Part shown: positions 30,849 through 40,578 of the stretch, piece after piece
Numbering within the stretch: the stretch's first letter is position 1
How the letters are laid out: each line of letters begins with the position of its first letter
Assembly: GCA_902780935.1 (NCBI GenBank)
Contig: CACZHP010000013.1
Span: 1 to 64,000, forward strand
Direction of reading: 5' to 3'
From: an uncultured Bacteroidia bacterium
Lineage (GTDB): Bacteria; Bacteroidota; Bacteroidia; Bacteroidales; UBA932
DNA: 64,000 bases
The notes under the pieces: generated by a model
Databases searched by the model: none
What the model saw: the letters and a program-made list of their open reading frames with translations, nothing else
Told to the model about the DNA's origin: nothing
Made by a program: the position numbers and the translations under genes

Positions 30849-31631
30849 CTAACTCAGGATCTTGTATTTCCCGATATAGGGCAGTTCCTTGGCCTGGCCC
30901 TTGACGGCGTTGATGATGCCGATAACCGCGAGAATGAAGATTGCGAGATTCAGGATCCAGGCGATGAAGGCCAGTCCGGGGATCTTGCTGACGGCGAAGC
31001 TCACGACGGCGCATATCACGAGGATAAGTCCTTGATTCACATGGAATCGGGCGTACTTCGAATCCTTTGCGGCGAGTAGGGGGATAAGCACAAGGATCCC
31101 CAGGTACGATAGAACAGCCATAACTTTGTTGGAGCTGATGTCCTGAGGGTCGAATTCGGCAGCCGGAGCTGCTTCCGTAGCTGAAGCCTGGGCCGTTTCA
31201 GGAGCAGGAGCAGGGGCTACGCTTGGAGTCGTTTCCTGAACTGGAGCGGCTTCAGGAGTTTCGGCCACAGGTGCGGCCGCAGCCGGAACGGCTGCAGCGA
31301 AGTCCTCCTTGTGGGACTCTATGGCTTCGATGATCCCTTCGCGCATTTTACCGCCGACATTGGAGAAACGGAGTTCTTTCCCTTCTTTCAGCTTGATGCT
31401 GAATCCGCTGATCCCGTACTTGGAGTAACTCTCTATCTCCGAAACATTAATGACCCAGCCCTGGTCCAGCAGGGCCATCGGAGCGTCAGGAAGCCAGTAA
31501 ACCTTGTCATTGACAAAGGCAAGCCTTCCGTTGGAAGATTGGAGTTTGGTGAAATTGAACGCCGGAGTGAAACATTCCTGGATGTCCGGCTCGATTGTTG
31601 ACTGAACGAAAACGAGGGGTAATTGTTCCAT
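30849..31631 (-). CDS. GRAM/PH-like domain protein with Ala-Pro linker and DUF4870-like membrane domain
   Basis: 260 aa. Residues 1-110 look like a PH/GRAM-like beta domain (GRLAFVNDKVYWL, ISGFSIKLKEGKELRFSNVG). Residues about 112-165 are a linker of Ala, Pro, Glu and Thr (VPAAAAPVAETPEAAPVQET). Residues about 170-260 are a DUF4870/TIC20-like membrane unit with KVMAVLSYLGILVLIPLLAA, YARFHVNQGLILVICAVV and LAFIAWILNLAIFIL. No signal peptide, so the N-terminal domain is cytosolic and may touch membranes. Function unknown. Confidence 0.7.
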   Translation of the reverse strand: MEQLPLVFVQSTIEPDIQECFTPAFNFTKLQSSNGRLAFVNDKVYWLPDAPMALLDQGWVINVSEIESYSKYGISGFSIKLKEGKELRFSNVGGKMREGIIEAIESHKEDFAAAVPAAAAPVAETPEAAPVQETTPSVAPAPAPETAQASATEAAPAAEFDPQDISSNKVMAVLSYLGILVLIPLLAAKDSKYARFHVNQGLILVICAVVSFAVSKIPGLAFIAWILNLAIFILAVIGIINAVKGQAKELPYIGKYKILS

Positions 31632-31686
31632 AATGAGTTAAGTTTTAATTAGTGGCAATTTACGCTAAATCCTCCTTATTTCCAAA

Positions 31687-32619
31687 TTATTTGTAAATAT
31701 CTTCCATGGAAAGAGAGCCCCAGGAGGGGAGTGAGGTGTCATCGACAAAGGCGTCGAGAGTCTTGACATGTCCGGCCATGACGCATTCCTCGAGGAACTG
31801 CCTCTCAAGCTCCCACAGGACCATGTGATAAGCGGCCACATCGTGAGTGCGGTCTTTGAACCTGTAAATGCAGTGGGGATATTCCCTTTTGGAAAGGCGG
31901 CCGGCAAGGAAGTCGCTTCCCCATATTCCTTTACCGAATATCCCGTAATGCTTGTAAGCCACGGCTTTGTCAGCGGTTCCGTGGAAAAGCAGAAGGGGAC
32001 ACGGAGCGTCCTTGAAATCCGGGGCTCCGCTGGTGCTGATGATGGCTCCGGCGAAAGAGATCGCACCTTTTGGCTTGAATCCTTCAGGAAGCCCGGCCGT
32101 GTTGCCGTTGGCGATGGCATGAACGGCCGCTAGGGTGATAATCGCACCTGCCGAGCTGCCGGCGAAAACGATGTTGCCGGAGTCTATCCCAAGCTTTTCC
32201 TTGTTTACATCCAGATAAGAGATTGCGGAGAAAAGATCCTCGACTCCGACCTGCTGGGAGAGCAGGAACCTGTCCACAGCCTTCAATGCGCCAGAGAGGC
32301 CCTTGCCGACTTTGTAGTTCTTCATTCCCAGCCGGTAGTCTATCGTCACGACAGGGAAACCGTTGTCATTGAGGAGCTTGAACCATTTCATCGTGAAATC
32401 GTCCTTCCTCTGCCCGCCAATGAAGCCTCCGCCAAATAGATATACAATGGTCGGTTTGGAGACGTCTTCCGAGCGAGAAGCAGTCCCTTCAGAAGGACGG
32501 AATATGTCGAGATAGAGGTCGCATGTGTCCCGCTGGGCGTAGCGGTATGTCTCCTGGGCCGAAAGATCCTGGAGGGCGGCCAGCAGAAACACGAAGATAA
32601 TAAATCCCGTCTTTTTCAT
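31687..32619 (-). CDS. Exported alpha/beta hydrolase (BD-FAE/carboxylesterase-like)
   Basis: 310 aa. Signal peptide MKKTGFIIFVFLLAALQDLSAQ. Oxyanion-hole loop IVYLFGGGFIGGQRKDD, nucleophile elbow VFAGSSAGAII (GSSAG), Asp in LLFHGTADKAVAY and a His in RTHDVAAYHMV. The family removes acetyl, feruloyl or acyl groups from glycans or other esters. It precedes (in transcription follows) the 624-aa lipoprotein with 14 nt between them and may be co-expressed. Confidence 0.8.
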   Translation of the reverse strand: MKKTGFIIFVFLLAALQDLSAQETYRYAQRDTCDLYLDIFRPSEGTASRSEDVSKPTIVYLFGGGFIGGQRKDDFTMKWFKLLNDNGFPVVTIDYRLGMKNYKVGKGLSGALKAVDRFLLSQQVGVEDLFSAISYLDVNKEKLGIDSGNIVFAGSSAGAIITLAAVHAIANGNTAGLPEGFKPKGAISFAGAIISTSGAPDFKDAPCPLLLFHGTADKAVAYKHYGIFGKGIWGSDFLAGRLSKREYPHCIYRFKDRTHDVAAYHMVLWELERQFLEECVMAGHVKTLDAFVDDTSLPSWGSLSMEDIYK

Positions 32620-32633
32620 AATTGTTTTTTCTG

Positions 32634-34508
32634 TCAGTCAAGCGGCTGTCCGTCAACAGAAGAGATACGGATAGTGGAAGAGGTCTCGTCATAACCCTGG
32701 TGTACTTTGACATTCCGGTAGATCCACTTCCCGATCCTGGTGCCAGTGTCCCCATCGACGATGTCCCAGACTACGTTGTAGGTGCCTTCCGGCAGTCCTA
32801 TGCGAGCCTCCTCACCCTTGCCGTAGGATGTCGTGAGCTGGGCGATCGGTGTGCCGCTCTCCTGGCCCTCGCCATAGAACGCAACATGTGCCATTTCGTT
32901 GCTTGTGGCGTTGCGGAGCCTTATGAAACCCCATGGAGTGCGGTCGGGACGCTCGAGGGTCCAACGCATCTCTGGAACGTCGACCGAATGATTACTGCGG
33001 TTGCTGTCGTATTCAGCGGCACCCCTCCAGTGGTACCACGTGCTGTATGTGAGGCCGATTTTGGTTTTCATGTCGAACTGGCGGGTGTCGTTGTCTTTCA
33101 CGACGCTGCCCGGAATGTGCCATACCCACATCGTATGAGCGGAGAATTCGCTGCGGACAGGGGCAGGGAAGTTCTGGTTGATAAGAGACCAGTCGTCCCA
33201 GTCGTCAGTCAGTTTGACATTATCTGACCAATAATGGTATTTCACTGTCGGGCTTGAGGAATCAAGTGTGTAGTTGATTGTTTCGAGAGTGTAATTCGTG
33301 GAGCTTGTCCAGGTGCCGCCCAAGGCGAACTGCCCGACGAGGTAGGGCTTCCCGGCGGACATTCCGCCCGTGACCGATCCGCTCACGGAGAATGTGTGGC
33401 CATTGCTGTAGGTCTTGGAGTCGTTCTTGTTCTCCGGGATCGGCCTGTCGAAATACTCAATGCCGGAAACGGCTGACCCATCGCTGTTTACAAGGCTTGT
33501 GGCTACATCCATTTCGGAGAACCAGTAGCCGTAGATCCTGTTCCTGCATGCTCCGTGCGAAGCCGCGTAAGGCCCCCACATGCTCTGGTTGTGGGGAGTG
33601 ACGGTCGAGACCACGCCATAGTAATCGCCTGCCTTGTCGCCGTTGGACGAGAGCATGTAGAGCGGATATACCCGGAACTCCACGGTGATGGAGCCGCTCT
33701 TGTTGAGGAAATCCGGGTCGCTGAAGGTGGCTTGGTCGATATATTTGTTCAGAGTGAAGGGATAGTTTGCCGCGAGCCGCTGGCCGGACTGCTCTATGTT
33801 TTCCCTCAGGTTGTCGTAGTCCGACGATGAAGCCTTGATGAACTGCCTTTCCATGTAGGTGGCGTCAATCCACTCCACGAACGGATCCATGCGCGACTGG
33901 TAGTAATTCTCATTATGCTCCCTGTCGTTGTCATAGTCTGTGACCGAGACTCCTCCGTCAACTCCCAAGCCCTTGTTGATCCTGAGCAGCTCTTTCCATT
34001 CATCTTCGCTCATGCTGGGCGTTCCGCTCTCAGCGTCAAGGATTTCCTTCTCGGCGTACATCACATAGTATTGGCCGGGTCCGTAGCCGTTGTAGCATAT
34101 GAACATGGGATCCAGGCCAAGATCCGTCTCGGGAACAGCCATGGGATTCGTCCCGAGAAGGGAAGCGTCCCCATTGCCTGGAATGACAACATATGAGCCT
34201 CCAGCAGCCGCAGCGGCAAATTTGTCCTTGTTAGAGAGGAGGTCACTTGTTCCGGCGAATATGATGCCGGCGGCATCAAGGCCGACCTGTTTGGGAAAGC
34301 GCTGGCGGATGACATTCTGCAAATCCTTCGGCATCGAGGAAATGTCTCCGATGTAAGCGGGAAGCGAGCTCGTCCTCCATTGTTTGTAAGGATTAATGAG
34401 AATGCTGTTGCCGTTTTCCTCCGGCTGGATGTCAGGCTCATTCTTCCTGCAAGACGCGAGTCCTACAGCGAGAACCATCAGCGCGATCATCAAAAAAGTC
34501 CGTTTCAT
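32634..34508 (-). CDS. Lipoprotein with leukocidin/hemolysin-like beta-pore domain
   Basis: 624 aa. Lipobox MKRTFLMIALMVLAVGLASC. Residues about 35-240 are a domain of unknown type (PLLYVMYAEKEILDA-like region, WKELLRINKGLGVDGG). Residues about 250-520 show the order seen in leukocidin-family toxins: TVEFRVYPLYMLSSNGD, YGVVSTVTPHNQSMWGPY, a Gly/Ser-rich beta stretch HTFSVSGSVTGGMSAGKPY, TLETINYTLDSSSPTVKYHY and MKTKIGLTYSTWYHW. The C-terminal 110 residues form another beta domain (ARIGLPEGTYNVVWDIVDGD). I see the pattern by eye only; the assignment to the leukocidin fold is inference. As a lipoprotein it would be anchored at the cell surface, unlike secreted toxins. Other choice: an unrelated beta-sandwich glycan binder. 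Confidence 0.5.
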   Translation of the reverse strand: MKRTFLMIALMVLAVGLASCRKNEPDIQPEENGNSILINPYKQWRTSSLPAYIGDISSMPKDLQNVIRQRFPKQVGLDAAGIIFAGTSDLLSNKDKFAAAAAGGSYVVIPGNGDASLLGTNPMAVPETDLGLDPMFICYNGYGPGQYYVMYAEKEILDAESGTPSMSEDEWKELLRINKGLGVDGGVSVTDYDNDREHNENYYQSRMDPFVEWIDATYMERQFIKASSSDYDNLRENIEQSGQRLAANYPFTLNKYIDQATFSDPDFLNKSGSITVEFRVYPLYMLSSNGDKAGDYYGVVSTVTPHNQSMWGPYAASHGACRNRIYGYWFSEMDVATSLVNSDGSAVSGIEYFDRPIPENKNDSKTYSNGHTFSVSGSVTGGMSAGKPYLVGQFALGGTWTSSTNYTLETINYTLDSSSPTVKYHYWSDNVKLTDDWDDWSLINQNFPAPVRSEFSAHTMWVWHIPGSVVKDNDTRQFDMKTKIGLTYSTWYHWRGAAEYDSNRSNHSVDVPEMRWTLERPDRTPWGFIRLRNATSNEMAHVAFYGEGQESGTPIAQLTTSYGKGEEARIGLPEGTYNVVWDIVDGDTGTRIGKWIYRNVKVHQGYDETSSTIRISSVDGQPLD

Positions 34509-34588
34509 GTCGTCCTGTTATTATTATTTTTGTCTAAATATCAGTATATTTACTCAATTATTGCATAATAATACGAAGAATAATCGTC

Positions 34589-36253
34589 ATGCGAAGGTCA
34601 TTTTCATTGTTTTTCTCCCTTGTGGCTGTGCTTGTGGCCGGCTGCGCCGGGTCCGATCCCGCCCAGGATTCTCCGAGGATCGTGAACATCATCAATTTCA
34701 TCCGTTACACCGAGCCCAGATCTGATGAGCCCATGGAAGAGGTTTTGTACCAGACGGTTGTCTCGCAAGCTCAAGACCTTCGCTCCAAGGATCTCATTGG
34801 CACATATCTTCTTCAGTATGACGCTCTTATCTATCCGCCATACCAGGAACTTATGAAAGAGGAAAAAGCCCGTGGCTGCGAGATAGGAGCATGGTGGGAG
34901 ATAACCCAGCCCCATGTCGAGGCCGCAGGGATGACCTGGAGGGGCCGTTTCCCTTGGGACTGGCACGCCCATGTTGACTTTTCGGTCGGTTACACCCAGG
35001 CCGAGCGGGAGAAACTCGTCGATGTCTATATGGAAAAATTCAAAGAGATCTTCGGGGAATATCCGAAATCCGTCGGATCTTGGTTCATTGATTCCGGAAC
35101 TCTGGAATATCTTTACGAGAAATATTCAATAGAGGCTTCCTGCATGTGCAAGGACCAGGTCGGGACTGACGGTTACACCCTTTGGGGCGGCTATTGGAAC
35201 GGAGCCTTCTACCCGAGTCGCCAGAATGGCTATATGCCAGCCCAGACCCCCGAGGGTGCGATACCTGTACCAGTTTTCAGGATGCTCGGAAGTGACCCTA
35301 TCCACCAGTATGAGGCCACGGTCGGGGGAGGAGTCCAGAGCGTTGAGTCCCTTGAGCCGGTCTATAAGAGAGGTGGTGGGGATCCGGAGTGGATTGACTG
35401 GTTTTTCCGTATGTTCACAAAGGAGCCTCATTTGGGGTATAATTATGTCCAGGTGGGCCAGGAGAACTCATTCACATGGGCGCAGATGGAGAAAGGTTTT
35501 GAGACCCAGACCGGGAAACTGAAAGAAATGGCCGCCAATGGTGAGGTCCGGATTGAGACGTTGGGGGAGACTGGGCGCTGGTTCAAAGAGCGTTACAAAG
35601 TGACCCCGCCCACAAGCGTCATAGTGACGGAGGATCCTTGGAAAGGCGGTCTCAAGACTTTATGGTTCAACAGCCGAAACTGGAGAGCGAATCTCTTGTG
35701 GGATGCCCAAGGGCTGAAATTCAGGGATATCCATGTTTTCGACGAGACTCTCCGGTCCGAATACCGGGATCATCCCGACACTCTTCCTGACTTCCGTTAT
35801 GAGACTCTTCCGCTTTTGGACGGCTGCCTTTGGAGCTCTTCGGATGATATGGCCGGCCTTCGCTTCGTCGCTCCGGGATTCGAGGGAGGCGACCCTGTGT
35901 TCACCTCGGATAAAGATCAGTCATGCCAGACCATAACCTGGCAGTCGGCCAATGGGAAAGGGAAGTTTGTCATCAATATGACAGAGGATGGCCTCAAGAT
36001 AAGCTCAAAGGGCATTGGAGACTGGTGTCTGGAAATGAATGCCGCTCCTGGCGTGAATTTGCCTTTTGTCGCTATAACTTCCTCAGAAGTAATTGCTTCC
36101 GCTCAAGATAGGGAATATCTGATGTCGATTGGGAAAGGCTCAGCCGAGGATCTGAGAAAAGAAAACCCGGGAAAAGTCTTGCGGCTTGTCCCGAGTCATA
36201 ATCAGATAGAACTGTCTTTCCAGGTCAAGGAAGTTCCGTCACTGGGAAAGTGA
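34589..36253 (+). CDS. Polysaccharide-deacetylase/glycosidase-like lipoprotein
   Basis: 554 aa. Lipobox MRRSFSLFFSLVAVLVAGC. The N-terminal 330 residues suggest a deformed TIM barrel of the deacetylase or GH57-like type: LIYPPYQELMKEEKARGCEIG, WDWHAHVDFSVGYTQ (His-x-Asp metal site candidate near 130) and YPKSVGSWFIDSGTLEYLYE. The C-terminal 200 residues are beta-rich (FRYETLPLLDGCLWSSS, GKFVINMTEDGLKISSKG). No family could be named with confidence. It is divergent from the leukocidin-like gene and its last 29 bases overlap the convergent VanX-type gene. Confidence 0.55.
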   Translation: MRRSFSLFFSLVAVLVAGCAGSDPAQDSPRIVNIINFIRYTEPRSDEPMEEVLYQTVVSQAQDLRSKDLIGTYLLQYDALIYPPYQELMKEEKARGCEIGAWWEITQPHVEAAGMTWRGRFPWDWHAHVDFSVGYTQAEREKLVDVYMEKFKEIFGEYPKSVGSWFIDSGTLEYLYEKYSIEASCMCKDQVGTDGYTLWGGYWNGAFYPSRQNGYMPAQTPEGAIPVPVFRMLGSDPIHQYEATVGGGVQSVESLEPVYKRGGGDPEWIDWFFRMFTKEPHLGYNYVQVGQENSFTWAQMEKGFETQTGKLKEMAANGEVRIETLGETGRWFKERYKVTPPTSVIVTEDPWKGGLKTLWFNSRNWRANLLWDAQGLKFRDIHVFDETLRSEYRDHPDTLPDFRYETLPLLDGCLWSSSDDMAGLRFVAPGFEGGDPVFTSDKDQSCQTITWQSANGKGKFVINMTEDGLKISSKGIGDWCLEMNAAPGVNLPFVAITSSEVIASAQDREYLMSIGKGSAEDLRKENPGKVLRLVPSHNQIELSFQVKEVPSLGK

Positions 36254-36983
36254 AATAGGTGTCCGGGAAGGGCTCGTCCTTCAACGTGAAGTGCCACCAC
36301 TCGCTGTCCAACGGCTTGAAGCCGTGGCGCAGCATCGCGGCCCTGAGGATCATGCGGTTGCGGAACTGCTCTTCCGTGATGTTCCCGTTTCCTGAATATT
36401 TCATTTTAACAGGATCACCTCCGAAATCGGGGTGGCTCTCAGGACCGAACCAGTCGAAGGTCCCGCCCATGTCGAGCTCTTTCTCCGTGTTCATGTCAAA
36501 CAGGGTGAGATCCACTGTGGAACCCCTTGTGTGGCCGGATTTCTCCATTATGTATTCCTGCTCGAAAAGGACGGATTTGTCCAGGTTGGGGTAGAAATAA
36601 TTCTTCATCCTTGTGTCCGGGACATCGGCCGCCCAACGGACGAAATGGTCCACCGCCATCTGAGGGCGATAGGCGTCGTAAATCTTCAACCTGTAGCCCA
36701 TCTTGATAACGTCGTCGCTGACAGCCTTGAGGCTGTCGGCGGCTCTTTTTGTGAGAAGGGCGGTCGGTTGGAGATATCCGTCGATCCTGTCTCCCACGAA
36801 ATTGTACGTGCTGAAATACCGGATCTCCAGGATGGCGTCCGGAACAGCGTCAGTTAGGTTGACGAATTGGCTTGAATCGGCCTCAGGTGAGGTCGCGGCT
36901 GTATGTCTCGACGAGGAGCAGGCGGCCAGGATGGCTGCTGTCACTATCAGCAGCCCGTTATAAACTATTCGATTGAGTCTCAT
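36225..36983 (-). CDS. VanX-type D-Ala-D-Ala dipeptidase lipoprotein (M15D)
   Basis: 252 aa. Lipobox LIVTAAILAACSSS. Zinc site: SGHTRGSTVDLTLF (His and Asp ligands, about residues 148-155) and SEWWHF (catalytic Glu and third His ligand near 227-230). YDAYRPQMAVDHFV contains the conserved Arg of the family. It cleaves D-alanyl-D-alanine. In gut bacteria without vancomycin resistance, such enzymes serve wall-peptide turnover. Convergent overlap of 29 bp with the preceding gene; 16 nt from the GH78 gene upstream. Confidence 0.88.
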   Translation of the reverse strand: MRLNRIVYNGLLIVTAAILAACSSSRHTAATSPEADSSQFVNLTDAVPDAILEIRYFSTYNFVGDRIDGYLQPTALLTKRAADSLKAVSDDVIKMGYRLKIYDAYRPQMAVDHFVRWAADVPDTRMKNYFYPNLDKSVLFEQEYIMEKSGHTRGSTVDLTLFDMNTEKELDMGGTFDWFGPESHPDFGGDPVKMKYSGNGNITEEQFRNRMILRAAMLRHGFKPLDSEWWHFTLKDEPFPDTYFTFPVTELP

Positions 36984-36999
36984 ATCTTTAATGATAATT

Positions 37000-39900
37000 T
37001 CAGAAACTGGCGGAGACTATCTTATCAATGGTGAACGTGTGGTTCCCGGAAGTGACCTCGTAGCAGGCCGTACGCATGCAGTTTCTCGTGACAAAGCCTC
37101 TGAAAACCGCACCGTCGCATCCCTCGGCGTTAATGATATCATCTCCGACAGGGAGATACACCGTGGCGCTCGTGTTCGCGGGTACACGGCAGCGGTATGA
37201 TGTCATTTTACCCTTGTCGGCTGTCCATGCGCTTTCTATGATCCCGTAATTGGAGGTGTAACTGCCCTCAAGGGAAGTGTAGTCGCCTCCAGCGATTGGT
37301 TGCAGCACGAAATCCTTGTAGCCTGCCGCCCCGTTGTGGTGGTCTGTAGTGATGCCGAGCTGGTACTCGTACATCCAGTACCCGACAGCTCCGAGCGCGA
37401 AGTGGTTAAAAGAGTTCATGCCGTTGTAGCCGGAGTTGTCGAAAGCCTTGTCGTAAGAGTTCCACCTCTCCCATATCGAAGTGGCGCCTTTTGTCACAGG
37501 GTATAGCCAGGAAGGGTAGTCCGAGCATGAGATCATGCGGTAAGCCTCCTCGGCGTAGCCGCCTCGAGTCAGGGCGGGAAGTATGTTCGGGGTACCGGAG
37601 AAGCCCGTGGTGATTGTCCACGGTTTCTGGTTCTTGTCTTCGGGATGGGCGACGATGTCGGCAAGCAGAGCCTCGGCCCTCGCCTTGTTCTCGTCACTGA
37701 AACAATTGAAATTCAGTGGAGTGGCATAAGAGGCTTGAGAGTGGACTATCTTCCCGTCTCGGGAACGGGTCTTTCCTGTGGAAGGATCCACATAAGCCCG
37801 GTTCCAGTCGGCCTTGGCTTTTTTGTGACGCTCCCTGAGAGTGGCCGCATAGTCTTCTCTACCGATCGCCTCCGCCATTGTGGCTGTCACCTCTATCATA
37901 TAGATGTAGATGGCGTTGTTGACGAGTTCATTGGGAGTGCGCTCATCAACGGCCAGCCAATCGGCGAGTCCGTCAGTCTTTGAGGAGAGGTATGGATATT
38001 CCTCACTCATGCGGTAGTAGGCCATTCCGTTCAGCCAGTCCATCATGGTCTCAATATTATCCCGGACAATCTGCTTGTCGCCGTATTGGGTGAAAACCTG
38101 CCAAGGAACCATGCAGACCGCCGCGCTCCAGGTGGTTCCGAAAAGGAACTCGGTTATATCGGTCTTGCTGAATTCGGGTGAGGTGGAACCTATTCCGCCG
38201 GCCACCTCGGTGTCGTTGCCGACACTTTGGTCGGCCCTTAGGGAGACCATCCACTGGCGATAGAAATTCTGGGTGTCGGCATTGTATATTCCTGTGCGGG
38301 TGTACGCCTGCGCGTCTCCGGTCCATCCCATCCGCTCATTCCTTTGCGGGCAGTCTGTCGGGATCGTGTAGAAATTGCCGAGCTGGCTGCGCTGGATGTT
38401 CTTGAAAAGTTGGTTGACCAGATCGCCAGTTCTCTTGTCCGAAGTGACGGCGGTGTACTTCCCTGTGGGCTTGGGGCAGGATGACAGGACTAATCCCTTG
38501 ACGTTCTCAAGCGGGAGGGGGCCGGTGTGGGACGGGAGGGTGATTTGAATGTACTGGTAGCCCCTGTAGGTCGTCGAGGGCTGGATAGTCACCTCGCCTG
38601 TGCCGTCAGCTATGTAAACATCGAGATCCAGAGCCGCACGGTTAGTCTCGAAGAGGATATGACCTGCCACTCCGCGGCCTTTCTTGCCAAAGCTTTTGAC
38701 ATGCTCTTTTTTATCACCCTTGAGTCCGGGGTAAACCTGCTCTCCATAGGCGAGAACCACACGGTCTCCTTTCTTGAGCCAGCCGGCCGGTATGGTGACA
38801 GATGGCACGCCCGCCATATTGACTCCCATGTTGTAGATCCAAGTGTGGGAATCCTCACTGTGAACGGGCATAATCTCCTTGGCCGCAAGTACTTCCCTGA
38901 CCTTCACCAGCTCATCGTGACGGGCCACGATGTCAAAGTCGATCCAGTCCCTTTTGCTGATCTCCTCTGCGGGAAGCCAGGCGCTGTCGTCAAATCCGGG
39001 CTCGGTCCAGCCTTTGACTTCCTTGGAGGCGTCGTAATGCTCGCCCTGGAAGAAACTTCCCCCGCATATCGGACCGTCCTTGAATACTTTCCAGTCTCCG
39101 GTATTGGAAACGAAAACGTCTCTTGTCCCGTCCGTGTATGTGACGACAAGGCGGGAAAGAAGGGCCTCATGGTCTCCGAAATAGTTGTAGTTGTCCACGC
39201 TGAAAGTCTGGTAGCCAGTGTACCAGCCCGGAGCAAGCTCGGCCCCGATGGCATTGCGCCCGACGTTGAGCATGCCGGTGACATCATAGGCGTTGTACCC
39301 GATGACCTCCCTGTACTGGCTGTCGCCGGGTCCGAACCAGTCGTCTCCCACTCTTCCTCCGTTGAGAAAGAGCCTGTACACACCCATGGCTGTGGCGTAC
39401 AGCCGGGCTTTCCTTACGGGTTTGTCCCGCAATGTGAACTCGGAACGGAGCATGGTCTCGGAACCGTAGCTGGGATCAGCCCAGAAACGTATCACCTTGT
39501 CCGATGAATTGGTCACCGTAATCTTCTCCTGGTCGATCTCCACGCCCGGTTTTCCCTCGAAGATCGAATACCCAGGGCCGTGCGTCGAATCCAGCAACAC
39601 CCTGTCCTCGCTCTGGCCGGAATTGAGTATCCTGTAGCCGGAATATTCCACCTTCTGGCCAGATGCCGCGGCGAAGCCCACTGAATTGAGGTTCGGGAAT
39701 GAAACTTTGTTGCCATCGGAACCCATACGGTTGATTGTGAATGGATTCTTCAGACCGTTTGATATCTTTTTCCCGTCCAGGGTGAACACCAGTTCGCTGG
39801 CCGCAACCCTGATTTTCAGGGTGTGGAGAGATTCCTTGCTCCTCGATGAAAATACTTCTGGAATATTGCCTTGCGGGTAATTGGACTCGTTGATTGTGAT

Positions 39901-40578
39901 AGCGGGGGAGTCGGCTTTGTCTTCCTTGTAATATCCGACCCGGAACACCCTTAGCTCCTTCTTCCCGAAATCAACGTCCACCTGGATATAGTTTTCCTTG
40001 GACTGGGTGCCATAGTCGTTAAGGAAAGCGTTCTGAAGGCGGATGTCATCGGCACCGAGGATGAGTGAGGCCACATCTCCCTTGAGCAAGGAGAAATCCG
40101 TCTCTATCTCGAACAAGGCCTCGGCAAGGGCATCCAGCCTGTACCTGCTTGTCCCGATCCATTCCGCTCCGTTCCAGGCGCTCTCCTTTGGATTCATGAT
40201 GCCGGTCTCAAAACGGGTGGAGGAACGGTATTCTTTCCCGTCCTTATCCCAGACAATCAGATTTACGCCATATCCATGCTCGGCTTGAAGTGCCACACCC
40301 TGATAGGGAATATCGACCGACTGGTCGCTTTCCACCTTTCCGGTGTCCCACAGCTGGCTCCCATCCGATTCCTTTACTACGGTGATCCTGTAGGCTGTCT
40401 GCTTCTGGCCGCGGATGTCCGATTCCATCCTCCAACTGAACATCGGATGCCTGTCTTCGATGGTCAAGGGCCGGTCGGAGTGCTGTACCCGGAAGTCATG
40501 AACAGATGTTCCCGCAAGGCTCGTATAGCATGATACGAAGAGACTCGCGAGAACAGATAATAAATGTTTTGAAATCAT
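37000..40578 (-). CDS. GH78 alpha-L-rhamnosidase-like enzyme (long form)
   Basis: 1192 aa, exported (MISKHLLSVLASLFVSCYTS). N-terminal fibronectin-like domain (VHDFRVQHSDRPLTIEDRHP), an inserted LamG/DUF1080-like module at about residues 130-340, then Bac_rhamnosid_N (KARLYATAMGVYRLFLNGGRVGD), the (alpha/alpha)6 catalytic barrel with DCPQRNERMGWTGDAQAY near 740 (general-acid region) and a C-terminal beta domain (VPANTSATVYLPVGDD). Hydrolyses terminal alpha-L-rhamnose. Start 40578: ATG overlaps the stop of the upstream GH78 gene (TAATG), so they are coupled. Confidence 0.88.
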   Translation of the reverse strand: MISKHLLSVLASLFVSCYTSLAGTSVHDFRVQHSDRPLTIEDRHPMFSWRMESDIRGQKQTAYRITVVKESDGSQLWDTGKVESDQSVDIPYQGVALQAEHGYGVNLIVWDKDGKEYRSSTRFETGIMNPKESAWNGAEWIGTSRYRLDALAEALFEIETDFSLLKGDVASLILGADDIRLQNAFLNDYGTQSKENYIQVDVDFGKKELRVFRVGYYKEDKADSPAITINESNYPQGNIPEVFSSRSKESLHTLKIRVAASELVFTLDGKKISNGLKNPFTINRMGSDGNKVSFPNLNSVGFAAASGQKVEYSGYRILNSGQSEDRVLLDSTHGPGYSIFEGKPGVEIDQEKITVTNSSDKVIRFWADPSYGSETMLRSEFTLRDKPVRKARLYATAMGVYRLFLNGGRVGDDWFGPGDSQYREVIGYNAYDVTGMLNVGRNAIGAELAPGWYTGYQTFSVDNYNYFGDHEALLSRLVVTYTDGTRDVFVSNTGDWKVFKDGPICGGSFFQGEHYDASKEVKGWTEPGFDDSAWLPAEEISKRDWIDFDIVARHDELVKVREVLAAKEIMPVHSEDSHTWIYNMGVNMAGVPSVTIPAGWLKKGDRVVLAYGEQVYPGLKGDKKEHVKSFGKKGRGVAGHILFETNRAALDLDVYIADGTGEVTIQPSTTYRGYQYIQITLPSHTGPLPLENVKGLVLSSCPKPTGKYTAVTSDKRTGDLVNQLFKNIQRSQLGNFYTIPTDCPQRNERMGWTGDAQAYTRTGIYNADTQNFYRQWMVSLRADQSVGNDTEVAGGIGSTSPEFSKTDITEFLFGTTWSAAVCMVPWQVFTQYGDKQIVRDNIETMMDWLNGMAYYRMSEEYPYLSSKTDGLADWLAVDERTPNELVNNAIYIYMIEVTATMAEAIGREDYAATLRERHKKAKADWNRAYVDPSTGKTRSRDGKIVHSQASYATPLNFNCFSDENKARAEALLADIVAHPEDKNQKPWTITTGFSGTPNILPALTRGGYAEEAYRMISCSDYPSWLYPVTKGATSIWERWNSYDKAFDNSGYNGMNSFNHFALGAVGYWMYEYQLGITTDHHNGAAGYKDFVLQPIAGGDYTSLEGSYTSNYGIIESAWTADKGKMTSYRCRVPANTSATVYLPVGDDIINAEGCDGAVFRGFVTRNCMRTACYEVTSGNHTFTIDKIVSASF

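Noticed and set aside
36225..36253. Possible frameshift where the deacetylase-like and VanX genes overlap
   Set aside because: Both proteins end naturally; a 29-bp convergent overlap is compatible with normal compact packing.
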